From Earliella scabrosa (lineage: Eukaryota; Basidiomycota; Agaricomycetes; Polyporales; Polyporaceae), in the NCBI GenBank assembly GCA_022605405.1, contig JABYQQ010000004.1, positions 930,001 to 994,000 on the forward strand: a stretch of DNA of 64,000 bases, given 5' to 3'. Positions within the stretch are counted from its first letter, which is position 1, and each line of letters opens with the position of its first letter. Below the pieces are notes generated by a model. The model worked only from the letters and a program-made list of their open reading frames with translations, was not told where the DNA came from and did no database searches. The position numbers and the translations under genes are program-made. This document shows positions 10,661 through 22,424 of the stretch, one piece after another.

Positions 10661-11240
10661 TCTCAGCGGAGATAATCGGAGCAAAGGTGGCAAGAGGGAA
10701 ATGGATGCGAGGGAAGCTGTGATGCAACGTCAACAACTTGAATAGAGCGGAGATTCCTCAGACTAGACACGCACGGAACCAAGTTGGTCTGGCTCGTTCA
10801 GGTCGACATTGAGGGAACCATCGAAACGCAGGGAAGCGGTGATCGAGGAGACAACCTGAGCGGTGAGACGGTTGAGGTTGGTGAAGCTCGGGGATGTGAT
10901 GTTAAGGCGCTTCTTGCAGATGTCGTAGATAGCCTCGTTGTCGACGAGCAGTCGGAATGCTCTAGGGTGGTGTGGGTAGTGAGGACAGAGTTGTAAGGCT
11001 CGACGACAGAGTTAGCCATCGTGAGGGCGGGGTACACGCTGAACTCCAATTTCGACTTCTTGCCGTAGTCAGTAGAGAGGCGTTCGAGAACGAGGGCACC
11101 GAAGCCGGAACCAGTTCCACCGCCGAACGAGTGGAACACGAAGAAGCCTTGGAGACCATTGCAGTTGTCCGCCAGACGACGAATCTTGTCCATGACGACA
11201 TCAATCTGCTCCTTGCCAATGGTGTAGTGGCCAGGAGCGG
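10652..11240 (-). pseudogene. Alpha-tubulin copy B, middle segment with frameshifts
   Basis: Encodes alpha-tubulin from GHYTIGKE through the GGGTGSG loop to IHFPLATFAPIISAEKAH on the minus strand. Two lesions show by comparison with copy A. Seven bases are missing where SFMVDNE should be (reads DCS then VDNEAIYD in a shifted frame). Two bases are missing where NEFQTNLVP should be (reads NEPDQLGS). The 5' exons upstream of GHYT are absent, with homology fading at about 11240. The downstream edge runs straight into the DUF1479 insert. Lesions plus insertion make this a clear pseudogene. Confidence 0.88.
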
Positions 11241-11768
11241 GCCATGCTTGACAGTGCATCGGCATTCCTGCATATAGACCCCTCGGAACGGATTGAACGA
11301 TGGGACGACGCGTCGATCCTACGCGTGCAGCAGGATTGACAACTCACTTTGAGTCAAAAATGGCATGACCGTGTAGTACAGGAGAAGAGTCTACTCACCA
11401 ATGGACTTCTGGAGTTGTGCCCAGAGGAGGCTACTAGCACGAGGGATGTAGACTGGGAAGCAGACTTTGTGATCACTCACCTTCACCAAGTCCACTCCAC
11501 CTTTGTCTCCAGTCCTAGCCAAAGCCATGTATTACCATCTTGTAACCGACGCCAGCAGCTTGCGGAGTCTTGAAGAGACAGATGGGGAGTCGTCCCAAAG
11601 AAACGCTTATTCTCAAGAAGGAGAGTCGAAATGGTCAAGACGGGAAGGCCAAGGCGAGGCACGTGCAACATCCTAATAAGCGCGCACTGGCAACTCGATC
11701 TCGATCTCGCCCCAACAACTCCGAGTCGGACCGTCAGGAATTCAGTATGGCTATGAGGAGGTATATAG
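11241..11768. other. Intergenic, no gene seen
   Basis: Between the tubulin remnant and the end of the Plavaka gene. Short open frames on both strands show no recognisable domain and no plausible splice chain. It may hold the 3' terminal region of the Plavaka transposon, but no terminal inverted repeat was identified. Confidence 0.4.
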
Positions 11769-14700
11769 CTACGTATCCCACATCGAAAAGTGCTTGCGAC
11801 AGCGTAGGAACATGTCCCCGTCTATCGTATCCACGACAAGATAATCCTCATGAACAGATCTAGCAATGCCAGTGTTCTTCACGATCAACGCTCCTCGAAT
11901 GAGCTGCTCTTCGAGATGGACGAACATAGTAGAATTGTACGCTCTGGCAGGGTCAATTCGTAATCGGCAGAGGCCGAGATCTGCGTCCACTTGGCCTTCT
12001 TCGCTGCTGGGATCACGGTCCACCACACCAAAGGCCCTGAGGAGTGCAATCAGGTACCTCCGCTCTCCGACTTGACAAACGAAAACCATCCGGAGTTGCC
12101 CAAACCCAACATTCGAAGTGCCCCGATCTTTGAAGAGAAGACAGTCGTAGCGTGCCGCCTTGTAGAAATCGGGGTTGCAGCGCAGGCGATCAGTTTGGGT
12201 CTTCCATGTATCCTCGGCACGATAGTCGACCTTAATATATTTGATAGGAATGACCTTAGCAAACCATGAGCCTCTGAATAGTGCCTAGTGACTGTATCAC
12301 AGAGAGTAAAACTCACCTCTGCGCGAACCTGTCCTACATTGATGCCAAGGGTGGTACCGAGGAAATCTAGGAGGCGCTGGCGAAAATGCGAAAATGCGAC
12401 CTCATCTCCGTGATCTTTCTCCACGCTGGCAAGTGCAATCTTCTTATCTGCCGAACCAAGATGGACATGACCGAATTCAAAGGTTTTGGAAGCACGCTTC
12501 TTGACAACCTCTACGTGTTCACCTACAGCCTCGGCCTCGGCCTTGTCCAGCTCGTCCTGTTCCTCGTCATATGCTGTGATGTAAGCGCAGATTGTCTTGC
12601 ATGATAGACCCTGTTCATCCGCTCTAGCATAAGGCCGAGCACGGATTGATCTGCGGATGATCCGGATCTGAACCCGCAGATCAGGAGCACTTTTTTTCCT
12701 TGATCCAGATCCGCACGGATCAGATCTGCACGGATCCGGATCATTTCGGATCGATCTGCGGATGATCTGCAGTGGAGAATAAGAAGAAAGTAAACAATCA
12801 ATATCTTCATTGAATGTTGATGGATCAATGCCATATTGGCTACAGAGTATCGTCTATGCTGTGTCCATCTGTGTATCCAAAATCAGAACAGAAACCCGCA
12901 TATTTCACGAGTTATCGATGATTTACTAGACTATATTGTATGTGGTTAAGCCATTTTTGGGCTCAGTTGTATGTGCAATATCTCAGCCATGGTTCTATAT
13001 AAGTGTGTTGTCTTTGAAACATAAATACTACATCAAATACACTACAGAATGCATTCAGAAATGTAACATTTGAATCATTTTTGACCCCTCTGCAGCTCAT
13101 CTGCGGATCATGGGGTTTTCAGACGCTTGATCCAGATCTGCAGTGAGCTGGATCTGCAATGAGCTGGAGCCGCGGATCCGGATCATCTCGGATCCAGCTC
13201 CGGATAATTGCAGCTCGATCTGCAAAGTGAGCTGGAGCCGCGCTCTGCCTTACTCTAGCAAGCTGCCAGCCCATCATGAGATCATTCTTAAGTAGACTGA
13301 GCAGCAAGTCTAGCTTACCTGTGGGTCAATATTCTTCTTGTTAGTCTTCTTTGCATACACCTCCTTGATATCACCGTGCATCTCTTCACATGGCTTGGTG
13401 TTTTAATTGCGCGTGGCACCTTTCGCAAGAATGTTGTCTGGTGCATGCTGATGAACATGAATCTTGGGGAAATTCCAGTCTTTGCCGCCATAATTCCGTG
13501 ATGTTGAAGATCACATTAGTACTTCAAGTTGACTATCATAATATAATAGTGGTGGAATATAACCTTGATTGCATCTGAGAATCTACCTAGCCCTGCTCTA
13601 TACGCATGCAGAGTCTCTTCAGTGTGAGTTTGGAGACTTGCATAAAGGTCCAGAATGTTGTATCGGCGAATGCACTTGAGAAGAATGTAACCTTGCTGAT
13701 TGTCAAGCATAATGCTGTAGCATGATGGGAGAATAATCTGCAACCATGATTCTCAGTATACAAACTGGAGGAGCACTGTAGCAAATGCACATACAACTGA
13801 GATGTCCTCAAATTTTGTGCCATCAGCAAACTTGACAGCAATGATGGCAGAGAAGTGGCTGAGTTTGCTCCAGCGTGGTACTGCATTGACCCTATGGATA
13901 TACATCAGTAAAATATATTAATAGCGCTGTTGTCACAGACACTTACAATTGATTGACATATAATCCAGTTCTTGGACCCATCCTATCAACAATTGATTGG
14001 AACTCAGTAAAGAGATGCTTGAAGAGTCCAAGGGCATAGTTGTGTAGACGATCAAACAAGACTGCACTGTAAGGATTGCAGCCCTGAATTCTCCAGAACA
14101 CATTCTAAAATATAAAGTATGCATAAAGATCACAGCCAAATAGTGTAAGAAGAGATGGAACATACCTCCACTGGTCTAAGTCCATGAGCTTTGAGATGTG
14201 CTTCTAAGGCTCCCTTTGTCATAGATGCACGATTGGCAATCTGCAACTGGACGTCTGAGTTTGAACGAAGCTGCAATGTTTTCCATAGATTGCTGAGCTC
14301 AGCAGCTGGCACAAGACAGACAGGACAGGGGAACAACCCATTCTGACCACGATTGAGTGTCATAATGCATCTACATTTTTTGTCAATCAAACAAATCATA
14401 TAAGCACAACTTCTCTACTTACTGTTCCCCATAGTCAGCTGAGAGAATGTGAGCACGAGGAAAGAGAACTCGAATGGTGTCGTCTCCACAAGGTGTGTTG
14501 AAGCCAAGCTTAGCATGCTCAGCAACCTTATGTAGCAGAATCCACAATGAGTCGTGCCAGATGATACGTTTGAGTGTCTTGTATTCCATATTCTTGTTCT
14601 CCAAGGGATCATCAACCTAGATGCATAAGCATATACTTGATGTGTTAATACAGTTCTAGTCAACCTTTATCTCTTACTTACAATAGGTAAAAAACCAACA

Positions 14701-16309
14701 ATTTGTGCACCACCAAAGCCTGTGCTGTTGCGTATCTCGATAGGAAGGTTTGCGAGACAAGCTACAACCGGATAGCCCATCTGAGAACCAAACGATGATA
14801 GTTTGGTCTTGTCTACATAGATGATGAAGTTGAGCGGAACACCATTTGGAGGCAATGCATCCTGTCATTATCTAAGCAATGTATCTGTCTACACAAAACT
14901 GTAGCTAAATACTCACTTCCATCTTCCACCATCCATCTGCAGTATGCGGCTCGTCCACAAAACGGGACCACTTGCCGTTGGCAAAGCGATACTGCTTGAC
15001 TGCGTGCCACTTGAAGTGTGGGGCCAAAAGAGGATCCTGGACCAGACTGACTGCCCAGTCCCACAGTGATCTACAGTGCACCTCATATGATTGTTCAACA
15101 CCTTTGTACTTCTCGGTGATGGTATGCTGCTCGAACTACAACAAAGGCATATGATACATGAGCTACATCATGATATCACAAGAAAACTATACAAACGGGA
15201 GGGTGCCGCATTGCGGTGGCTGCATCCCATGTCTTCTGTAGTTGTCCATAGGACTCTAGCGTCAATGTAGAGGGACTACCCTTGATGCGATGAATGAGGT
15301 CAAGAAGAGCGACGGTCTGCGACTCGCTCAAGTTCGCCTTGTGGGCAAACTCAGCAAGCTCAAAGTCGTGGCGCGTGTTGAACGGCCTCCATGGCTCATT
15401 CACTCTGACGAAGTTCGTCGCCGTGCACTCCTTCAGAAACTCCTCATAACGTTGGTATACGACGCGTGAGCCACCGTGGGCATGGGGATGGAACTCGGTA
15501 CGGATGTCAAACTCCTGAGGCAGTGTCTCAGCGCGCTGCGCGCGTGTCTCGGGTGCTTGCTGGGAAGGACGTGGCGCCGGAGTTTGACGCACCGGCTGGG
15601 TCGAAGACGTTGGCTGGGAAGGAGGTGTTGGCTGGGAGGGAGGCATTGGCTGGAAGGGAGGCGTTGGCTGGGAGGGAGGCGTTGGCCGGGAGGAATGCAT
15701 TGGCTGGGAGGTAGGGGCTTGATGTGACGAAGGCATAGGCCGTGGTCGGAGAGATGTTTGCAAGTCGGGTTGACGGGAAGCTGACGAAGGCTGCATCGGA
15801 GGGCGAGACCCGGCAGGAGGTACATCGGATACAGGATAGGTAGTTCGTGGACGCATGGTCCGCGGTGGCAAAAACGAAGGCTGAATAGAGGGTGTACTAC
15901 CAGATACTAACAACAGCGCAAACACGGCATATGTATGAATATGTATTCCTATCTAGACGTATCGCTGCCTACTCACCGCGACGATCATGACCACCAGTAG
16001 AACCCAAGGGATTGGTGGATGTTGATGTACCACCTGCGTAGGTGGGGCAACCAACATCAGCAAAACATAGGGGTGTCAGGTTGAGAGTCGACACTTACCG
16101 CTCCGTGGTGCAGTCGTACCACCCCTGCTGGTACCAGCTGTAGGACGTATAGCGGCACCTAGAACAGAGACAGAGAGTGAGTGAGCACAGGAGGACAAGA
16201 GTGACCACTACTTACCTGAGCGGGGTAGACGACGACTGCAGTTCGCAGCGTGGGCATCCTCGTTCTTGCCGCAGATGGGACAGATATCGATGTCGTCCCC
16301 TCCACGCAT
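11769..16309 (-). pseudogene. Plavaka-family transposase gene, one premature stop
   Basis: Fourteen exons were followed on the minus strand from ATG at 16309 to TAG at 11769: an N-terminal CPICGKNEDAHAANC zinc knuckle (16309-16216), two short exons, a Pro/Gln-rich repeat linker with an HPHAHGG motif (15906-15197), then the Plavaka core. The core includes WWKME, FIIYVDKTKLSSFG, IIWHDSLW, the FPCPVCLVP cysteine pair with ALEAHLKAHGLRPVE (14370-14166), FDRLHNYALGLFKH, GATRN and the NTKPCEEMHGD region. The final exons read KAEAEAVGEHVEV, IPIKYIKVDYRAEDTW and RCNPDFYKAARYD. One TAA at 13403-13405 replaces the usual tyrosine between GATRN and NTKP. All other joins stay in frame, so the copy is freshly dead or the codon is a recent mutation. 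Plavaka elements are CACTA-related DNA transposons common in Agaricomycetes. Confidence 0.88.
12630..13252. mobile_element. hAT-type non-autonomous element (MITE) in a Plavaka intron
   Basis: A 623-bp insertion flanked by a perfect 8-bp direct repeat CTCTAGCA (12622-12629 and 13253-13260), the target duplication length of hAT elements. The ends form an imperfect inverted repeat: TAAGGCCGAGCACGG at the left and TAAGGCAGAGCGCGG on the opposite strand at the right (13 of 15 match). Subterminal zones are packed with palindromic GGATCCGGATC and GATCTGCGG motifs. The middle is AT-rich with no coding capacity. It sits in the 723-nt intron between the GATRN exon and the TICAY exon of the transposase, so it may not disturb the protein. 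Confidence 0.8.
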
Positions 16310-17148
16310 GGCGCAAGCGATCGGAACCTATGGCATTCATATGTCAGCCTCACAAACGAACTTCGCCCCACCTCGCCACGCACCGATGGGCTCAATTGTA
16401 CAGATGGGGGGCTGGTGCAGGGGAAAAGTTGGAAGTCGAACGTAGAGCTTGCGACGCACGTCGCCACGGCGCCGCAGCTGAGATCTAGATGACAAAGACG
16501 CTCTCACAATGCTATGTTTAGACATCCAGATGACAAAGACACCATCTCGAGGGCCGATCAGGCTCTAGATGCCCATTAACCCATCAAAGTGTAAGCAAGA
16601 CCAAATAGATTATGTAAGGGGTTACTAAATAGGGGAAAGAACTAGAGGACCCTTGCCGAAAGTTGCGACATGAGTAGCTCAAGCCCAGCATTGTAGGCTC
16701 TGTATGCGATAGCATGCATGCTTTGGAGACTTTTCTACCAACTCATCTAATGACCAGAATCAATGTGCAAGAGAAATCCGAATCGGAAAAGACGATCACA
16801 TGATCCGGGAGAGTCACGTGTCCTCCTCTCATCCCGTCGAGAAGTCAGATTCTGGGGTAGTACTTACTGGGAAATACGTCTATGTGTTTTTTGCTCGCAG
16901 TATGTACTCGTACATCCAGTTTGGAGGCCACGAAACTTAGCCGAGTCAAGGTGCGACGGTGCGCGCGAAGTGCGGCAGACCGATAAGTGTGGCGGTGCGG
17001 GCGATTAGTGCGTGGGATAATAAATGTACAAACGGTCCACCATAACGGGGCGGGAACATGTGCGAGCCCGATCATGTTCGGGTTTGCGACGTCATCGACT
17101 GACGAGCTACACTCGGGGACTTGGACTCATCCTCCATCTCCTTGCACG
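16310..17148. other. Intergenic, no gene seen
   Basis: Upstream of the Plavaka start. Small open frames lack protein-like composition. The likely 5' terminus of the Plavaka transposon should lie here, but I could not pick out its inverted repeat. Confidence 0.4.
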
Positions 17149-17325
17149 ATGTCTTCCCCGCCTGCTCAAGCCATAGTTGCTGAACTTCACGGGCTCCTGG
17201 AAGGGTTTCAGGATCTGGCAGGCAGCCTCACTGGTACCCTTGAAACCAGCGAAAAGCGGAAGTTCGCCAAGGAGTTCGAGAAGTGTATGACCATGTTGGG
17301 AAAGATCAAGGTGAATCCTCAGTGA
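17149..17325 (+). CDS. Small hypothetical protein, 58 aa
   Basis: ATG in a fair context (CACGATGTC) opens a 58-residue frame ending TGA. The sequence is amphipathic and helix-prone (AELHGLLEGFQDLAGSL, then RKFAKEFEKCMTMLGKIKV), which looks more protein-like than neighbouring frames. No domain is recognised and no further exon was found. It could be the surviving first exon of a lost gene. Confidence 0.35.
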   Translation: MSSPPAQAIVAELHGLLEGFQDLAGSLTGTLETSEKRKFAKEFEKCMTMLGKIKVNPQ

Positions 17326-17604
17326 CTAGGACTACATCGCAGATCCTTCGGGTGCCAGGTATGCCCAGGGTGAATAGACAAGATGGTGCCGAATAGATAG
17401 CTATTACATAAGGCTACCTTTTCTGCCAGAATGCTGACTTGACGAAAAAACACAAGCACCCTATGATTTTCCTACAAAAGCCATCCAACTTACACAGAAA
17501 TTGATACAAAGATGGGGCTTTCATACTATCAGTTGACTTTCAGAGCCTGAGTGCCCTAATTCCACCACCCAAGTTGCACCGGTTAGGTTCACAAAACCTC
17601 TTTG

Positions 17605-17702
17605 TTTGTAAGGTCTAATGGTGTAGCTGGTGTTCTGTGGAGCCCGTGCGTCGCTTAAGGGATGGCACGCATGGTTGGGGGTTCGAGTCTCTGCGTATCC
17701 TT
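17605..17702 (+). other. tRNA-like sequence with A and B boxes, probably tRNA relic or SINE head
   Basis: An A-box-like TGGTGTAGCTGGT is followed about 50 nt later by a B-box-like GGTTCGAGTC, then a T-run. The expected acceptor strands are not complementary (the 3' side CGTATCC has no partner at the 5' side), so a working tRNA is unlikely. Confidence 0.3.
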
Positions 17703-18420
17703 TTTGCGTGCCCATCTTTTCTACCTTTTCTACCATCCCCGCCATACCTATCGTATTGATGCTGTATGACCAAATATGAAATGTCTAGCTACCTATGTAT
17801 GTACTTACCATTCCATGTATCATAATGATGCCAAAGATATCTATTTTACGTGTTACACTGACATGTCAGGACATATCTCGACAATACAATGTATTATCAC
17901 AACCCCTCCGAAAACCAGATGTACCCTACAACGTGGATTAATAGTCTTTCTAAGCGGGTTCCGTTCTCGTCCGCGGACGAAGACACGCTGCGAAGTGTGG
18001 GTATCGTTCGTGATGCACAAGAATACCTGGACTTGGACGCCTACGGTATTTCTCGTAATGATCCCGCCATCACCGCTCAGCGCGCATCACAATACCATGC
18101 CATGGGACCGGAAGATGCCTGATGCACCAGAGGTTGACCCGGGACCCGCAGCGCACATCTCCCTGTCCCAACTGCTATGTATACTTATACTGTACACTAT
18201 ATCCGTCCTAGGTCTACTACTTACTGACGCTTCCCAACATTCTCCGACCCACTCAGCCCGGGCGGGCTAGCACCGCCCGACGCAGGATGTTCTCGCCACA
18301 CAATACGGACCAGCCGCCCTCAGCGCACACATAGTAGATCAGCGCATGTATTGTCTATCATAGGGCATAGCCCTCCCGGACAATAAACAAGGAGACAAAG
18401 AAAAGAAAGACTCTGCTGAT

Positions 18421-18545
18421 GACCAGCCTGCAGGTTTTGCTGACCAGCCACTCAGCAGACGCACATACAAACACGCCGCACCTGTACTTAGTACGCAGGA
18501 TATAAATGTCTGATTCAAAAAAAAAAAAAGACCAGCCTGCAGGTT
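18421..18545 (+). mobile_element. Mini retroposed insert with poly(A) and 16-bp target duplication
   Basis: The 16-mer GACCAGCCTGCAGGTT occurs at 18421-18436 and again at 18530-18545. Between the copies lie 93 bp ending in a run of 13 A. A direct repeat of this length flanking a short segment with a 3' A-tail is the mark of LINE-machinery retroposition. The inserted sequence itself was not recognised. Confidence 0.55.
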
Positions 18546-18639
18546 ATGATGGTTACAATCGGCAAGTCACCACTTCGCCAAGGCTGTCCACAACCACCGC
18601 TGCTGTGGCTCGAGAACAGCTGCATTCTCGTGCAATGTC

Positions 18640-18693
18640 CGCCGGATTTGGCGGATCTGGCGGATCCGGCGGATTTGGCGGATTTGGCGGATG
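18640..18693 (+). repeat. Short tandem array of a 9-mer GGATTTGGC-type unit
   Basis: About six units of GGATYTGGC/GGATCCGGC in a row, reading as Gly-Phe-Gly-Gly/Ser in one frame. A related array in the opposite orientation is at 38670-38723. Confidence 0.7.
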
Positions 18694-19084
18694 ATGTACA
18701 CCGAGGTATCGCCGGGGGATTCCCCGGGCATCTAGGATACGCGTGTGGTGTAGGACAGAGGCTTAAGAACTTCAACGGACGTTAAAGTCCTGACGGGAGC
18801 ACTTAGACGCTTGTCGTGGCGCAATGTTCCACTCGCTTGCGCCCTGCACGGCGCTGCGAACCGTCATGCTGGCTCATGACGGTTCTGTTTTGTGAGATCT
18901 TTACCTTGCTCTGGCTCCGCACAACACCCCATCAGGGCAGCACGCGGCACAGAGAGCTGCGCTGCGGGATCGACACCTGAGCGTCGCACCGCACAACTCT
19001 GCACCCCGACACACCCACGGCGCGGCACCGACGCCTCAACGTCGCACCGCACCTCACATAGGCAGGTGAGGGGCCGTCGCGTCC

Positions 19085-19595
19085 GCGGAACGCACCACTG
19101 GGCGACACACCTGCGCTGCGCGATCAACATCCCAGCGTCGCGCAGCACAACTTGGTACCGCGACGCACCAACTTGGTACCGCGCCGCACCACTCGGAACC
19201 TCGACACACCTGCGGCGCGGGATCGACAACCCAGCGTCGCACCGCACCACTCGGGACCTCGACACACCTGCGGCGCGGGGTCGACGACCCAGCGTCGCGC
19301 CGCACAACTTGGTACCGCGACACACCTGCGGCGCGGGAGCGACATCCCAGCGTCGTGCCGCACAACTTGGTACCGCGACACACCTGCGGCGCGGGAGCGA
19401 CATCCCAGCGTCGTGCCGCACAACTTGGTACCGCGACACACCTGCGGCGCGGGAGCGACATCCCAGCGTCGCACCGCACCACTCGGGACCTCGACACACC
19501 TGCGGCGCGGGATCGACATCCCAGTGTCGCACCGCACCACTCGGAACCTCGACACACATGTGGCGCGGGACCGACACAGATGAACAGCTGCGGTG
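19085..19595. repeat. 58-bp minisatellite, about seven clear units plus decayed edges
   Basis: The phrase CACCTGCGGCGCGGGA recurs every 58 bp from about 19206 to 19554, with decayed units on both sides (about 18950-19750). Two unit types alternate, one with a GCACCACTCGGGACC stretch and one with GCACAACTTGGTACCG. The neighbouring units at 19320-19440 are nearly identical, pointing to recent amplification. Several frames stay open through it, but the coding look is a by-product of the repeat. It lies just upstream of the KDZ-associated gene. Confidence 0.85.
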
Positions 19596-20079
19596 CGGCT
19601 CCTCAGGTCGGCATCGCACCGCACGACGCCGCATTACGATGCATGTTGCGTCGCGGGGCCTGCGGCGCACGCCCAACGTACCACTACGAAATCCTACACA
19701 CTTGCGCTGCGCGACTCACACCTCAGCGTCGCTCTCCTCCACAATGTGTTCAAAACAGCTCACCCCTCCGACTAGCCTCTGACGGATGTTTCGCGCTCGC
19801 CCCTCGTTATACTCACACATCTTCTGCCGCACCGCACGGTAGTGGGGCCTCTGGCCATGGGCCTTTGAGCTCCGCATAATAAGTCACGCTCGTCGTCACC
19901 GCACGCGTTGGTGCCGAGTCCGTCTCAGGGTTCCAATGCACTGCAGGACTACGTAGACGCACCGCGTGTCTTACTAGTTTGACCTGATAATTGATTACGG
20001 AGATAACTACTTCCACGACCACATTGACGTCGTGCGCGCGCTGATTGAAGCTCTGCCAACGCTCGACCGCCCACCCACC

Positions 20080-22336
20080 ATGGTCCTCCTCGCTGATCTC
20101 TTCACCGTCCTCTCCGCCCGCGCAGAGCTATTCTCATACCTAGAATTTCACAAACTCCTTGCGTTTTTGAAGGTCACGAAGCGATTCGCCCCCCTAATCA
20201 AGCTCAAGTCCCCTCGCCTCAACCAAGCCGAATCTTTCCGTGCCCTCCTGCCGTCGATCCAAGCTATGACAGCGCATGTCGCGGATCTCACTCTTGGGCA
20301 GGTGGACACGCTGTGGGAGGCGTTGGGGGCGTACATTCTTGAGTGCGATGAACAAGAGGTCGCGCTCTCGCAAAGTGCGATAGACGAGAAGATGTCCGCA
20401 TTTGTCATCGGAAGTCATCTCGCCGTTGGTGAGCCCAGTTGTCCCGAGCCGTTCACCGTGTGCAGTTGCTGAGATTATCGCCGGGACGATGCAGGGGTGG
20501 AGACATTGCTCCCTCCCGTGTCGATCTGTGTCAATCCGTCCTGTTCCCAAAGAGGCCGTAGCCTTGGGGGGCAGCAGTATGACCATGGTGTCTTTCTGTA
20601 CACGCTGCGGCGCGGTACGCTACCTGCGCGCGTCGTGTCGTTGTATTGCAAAGGTGCTTAGTGCATTCCGTGCCTTCGTGACCTGGTCATGTTGTTGAAA
20701 TATGTCTCAAGCTTGTCATACTACTTACCGACCCAACTATTTTGTCACGAACGGCAAATCTCCATCGGCCTTGCGCCAGTACTACAGCGGCGTCCCCAAC
20801 GTCATCGAGGCGACGGAAGGCTCCTATTTGGACGCTGACCTGATGCAATTTGTGCGGACACAGATGGCATTTGCGCAGTAAGTTCATGTTGGTCAGATGT
20901 ACTATGGCCACATGCCGTCTGACTGGCGTTGGAACCTTCGTAGTGCTTCAGGCGACACGGTTGCTCGCCTGTACAATCTCTCGGTGGGCAAGAGCGGGGA
21001 AGGCGACCGCGACCTCACTGGAGAGGTCGTTTGGCACGCGTTCTTCTTGCATGCGTTGCTTCTATCTCGTCAGCGTGACCGGGAGGCTCTCCAGGTGCAG
21101 CATGCAGGACGTCAGGCAGATCGGTACACCGCAGCGCTTGAAGCTCGAAATCTGTCGATCGTCGGAAAAGGCCAGCCAGAGTGGGCGCACGCATGCAACG
21201 AATGCGAGAAGCTCCTTGAGCCGGACGAGCCTGGTGGCCCTCGAAGTCAGTTCCTGTGCCTTTGTTTACATGCTGTGTATCCTAGGAGCTGACACATGTC
21301 TTTAGAACGGCTGTCGGCTTCGGTCATGGATGGTATCAGTGTGGGCCACACTAGATGCAATGTCGATCACTGCTGTAATCGGCTCAAGTCGCCTCGGGAC
21401 CGCTTCTGTCCTGCTCACCACGCCCTCGAGGCCAGATGTGCCATCCCTGAGTGCTTGAACGCCGTGCGACCAGGCGCACGGACGTGTTCAAACTCCTCTC
21501 ATCGGTCGGTCGAGGACGTTGGTCGCACCCGCGGTCAGGCGATATTCAGGCTCAAGAAACGTCTTCAAACAACCGCTTCGGCAGCAGGAGTTGCCTCGAC
21601 CTCTTCCCCAGACGGTGATATTGATGTCATCGACGATCCTGATGTCGCGTCCGAGTTGCAAAAAGAGATCGAGGATGCGGCCTGCCAGGGGAAGTCATCG
21701 ACCAAATCAGGCTACAAGACGCGGCTCACGCGGCGCTGGACTCACAATGAACAACTCCTCTTTCGCTGCTGTGGGGTCATCACATCTAGGGCAACATTCT
21801 TCGAAGCAGAATCCCCTTCTAATGCTTATGTGAGAGTCTACGCTATCTTTGCGCGCGAACCTCATTGACTTCGTGGGGTGCTGGATTAGCGGTTCCTGCA
21901 AGGGACCTTTCCAGAGGTTCTCAAGGGAGCTATGCCGTCATTCATATTCTTCGACAACAACTGCAAGTTGTTGCGCCATCTCCGAGCCAATAACGACACA
22001 CGCTTTCAAGACGTTGGGTTCCCAGTCGACGTCTTTCATGCGGTGAACAAGCACAAGGATAGCGACGCATACTGTCAACTCAACTGCAATCCGGCCGCCT
22101 TCAAGGAGCTGTTTGACAAGCTCAATCGGTGGTTATTCAATTCATCCGCTGCAGAGCAGGGCAATGTGTGGTTTGGAAAGTTCAAGACTGTCGTGCGAGA
22201 GATGGGCGAGGTCAGGTACAACTTCTTCTTGGATGAGATGATCATGATCCACAACGAATGGCGTGTCTCTGTCCTTCGCGCGAGAGGAGCACAGCCTAGA
22301 CATCTTCCAGAGGGCGAGCTTCGTAGGGCATTCTAG
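20080..22336 (+). CDS. KDZ-transposon-associated CxC5/CxC6 zinc-cluster protein
   Basis: Six exons join without a break: 20080-20428, 20495-20653, 20712-20877, 20944-21245, 21306-21829 and 21890-22336, giving 648 aa. The start is the ATG in CCACCATGG at 20080, although the frame is open further upstream. Order: a helical N-terminus, the CxC5-like cluster (ICVNPSC, LYCKACHTTY, NYFVTNGK), a middle helical part (ASGDTVARLYNLS, WHAFFLHALLL), the CxC6-like cluster (SVMDGISVGHTRC, C-x3-C, FCPAHH, CAIPEC, CSNSSH), then a C-terminal domain with FFDNNC, FPVDVFH, HKDSDAYC, FNSSAAEQ and NVWFGKF. These blocks are known from proteins encoded with Kyakuja-Dileera-Zisupton transposons in Agaricomycetes. All reading frames are intact, so the gene looks functional. 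It runs toward the TET/JBP-like gene with only 88 bp between the stops. Confidence 0.87.
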
Positions 22337-22424
22337 AGGTCTCACAAAATGTATATAGTAGACTTTGCGCTATACTTATGCACTCGACATTGGAATTCCT
22401 AGATACATTGCTCCATACATGGCT

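Noticed and set aside
11349..11671. Small frames between tubulin remnant and Plavaka gene
   Set aside because: No domain, and the Plavaka protein already ends at 11769 with its normal C-terminus.
19085..19595. CRISPR-like spaced repeat
   Set aside because: The units are head-to-tail with no unique spacers, and the genome is fungal.
18864..19879. Long repeat-encoded frames on both strands over the 58-bp minisatellite
   Set aside because: Open in many frames at once, with no start context, domain or splice partner.
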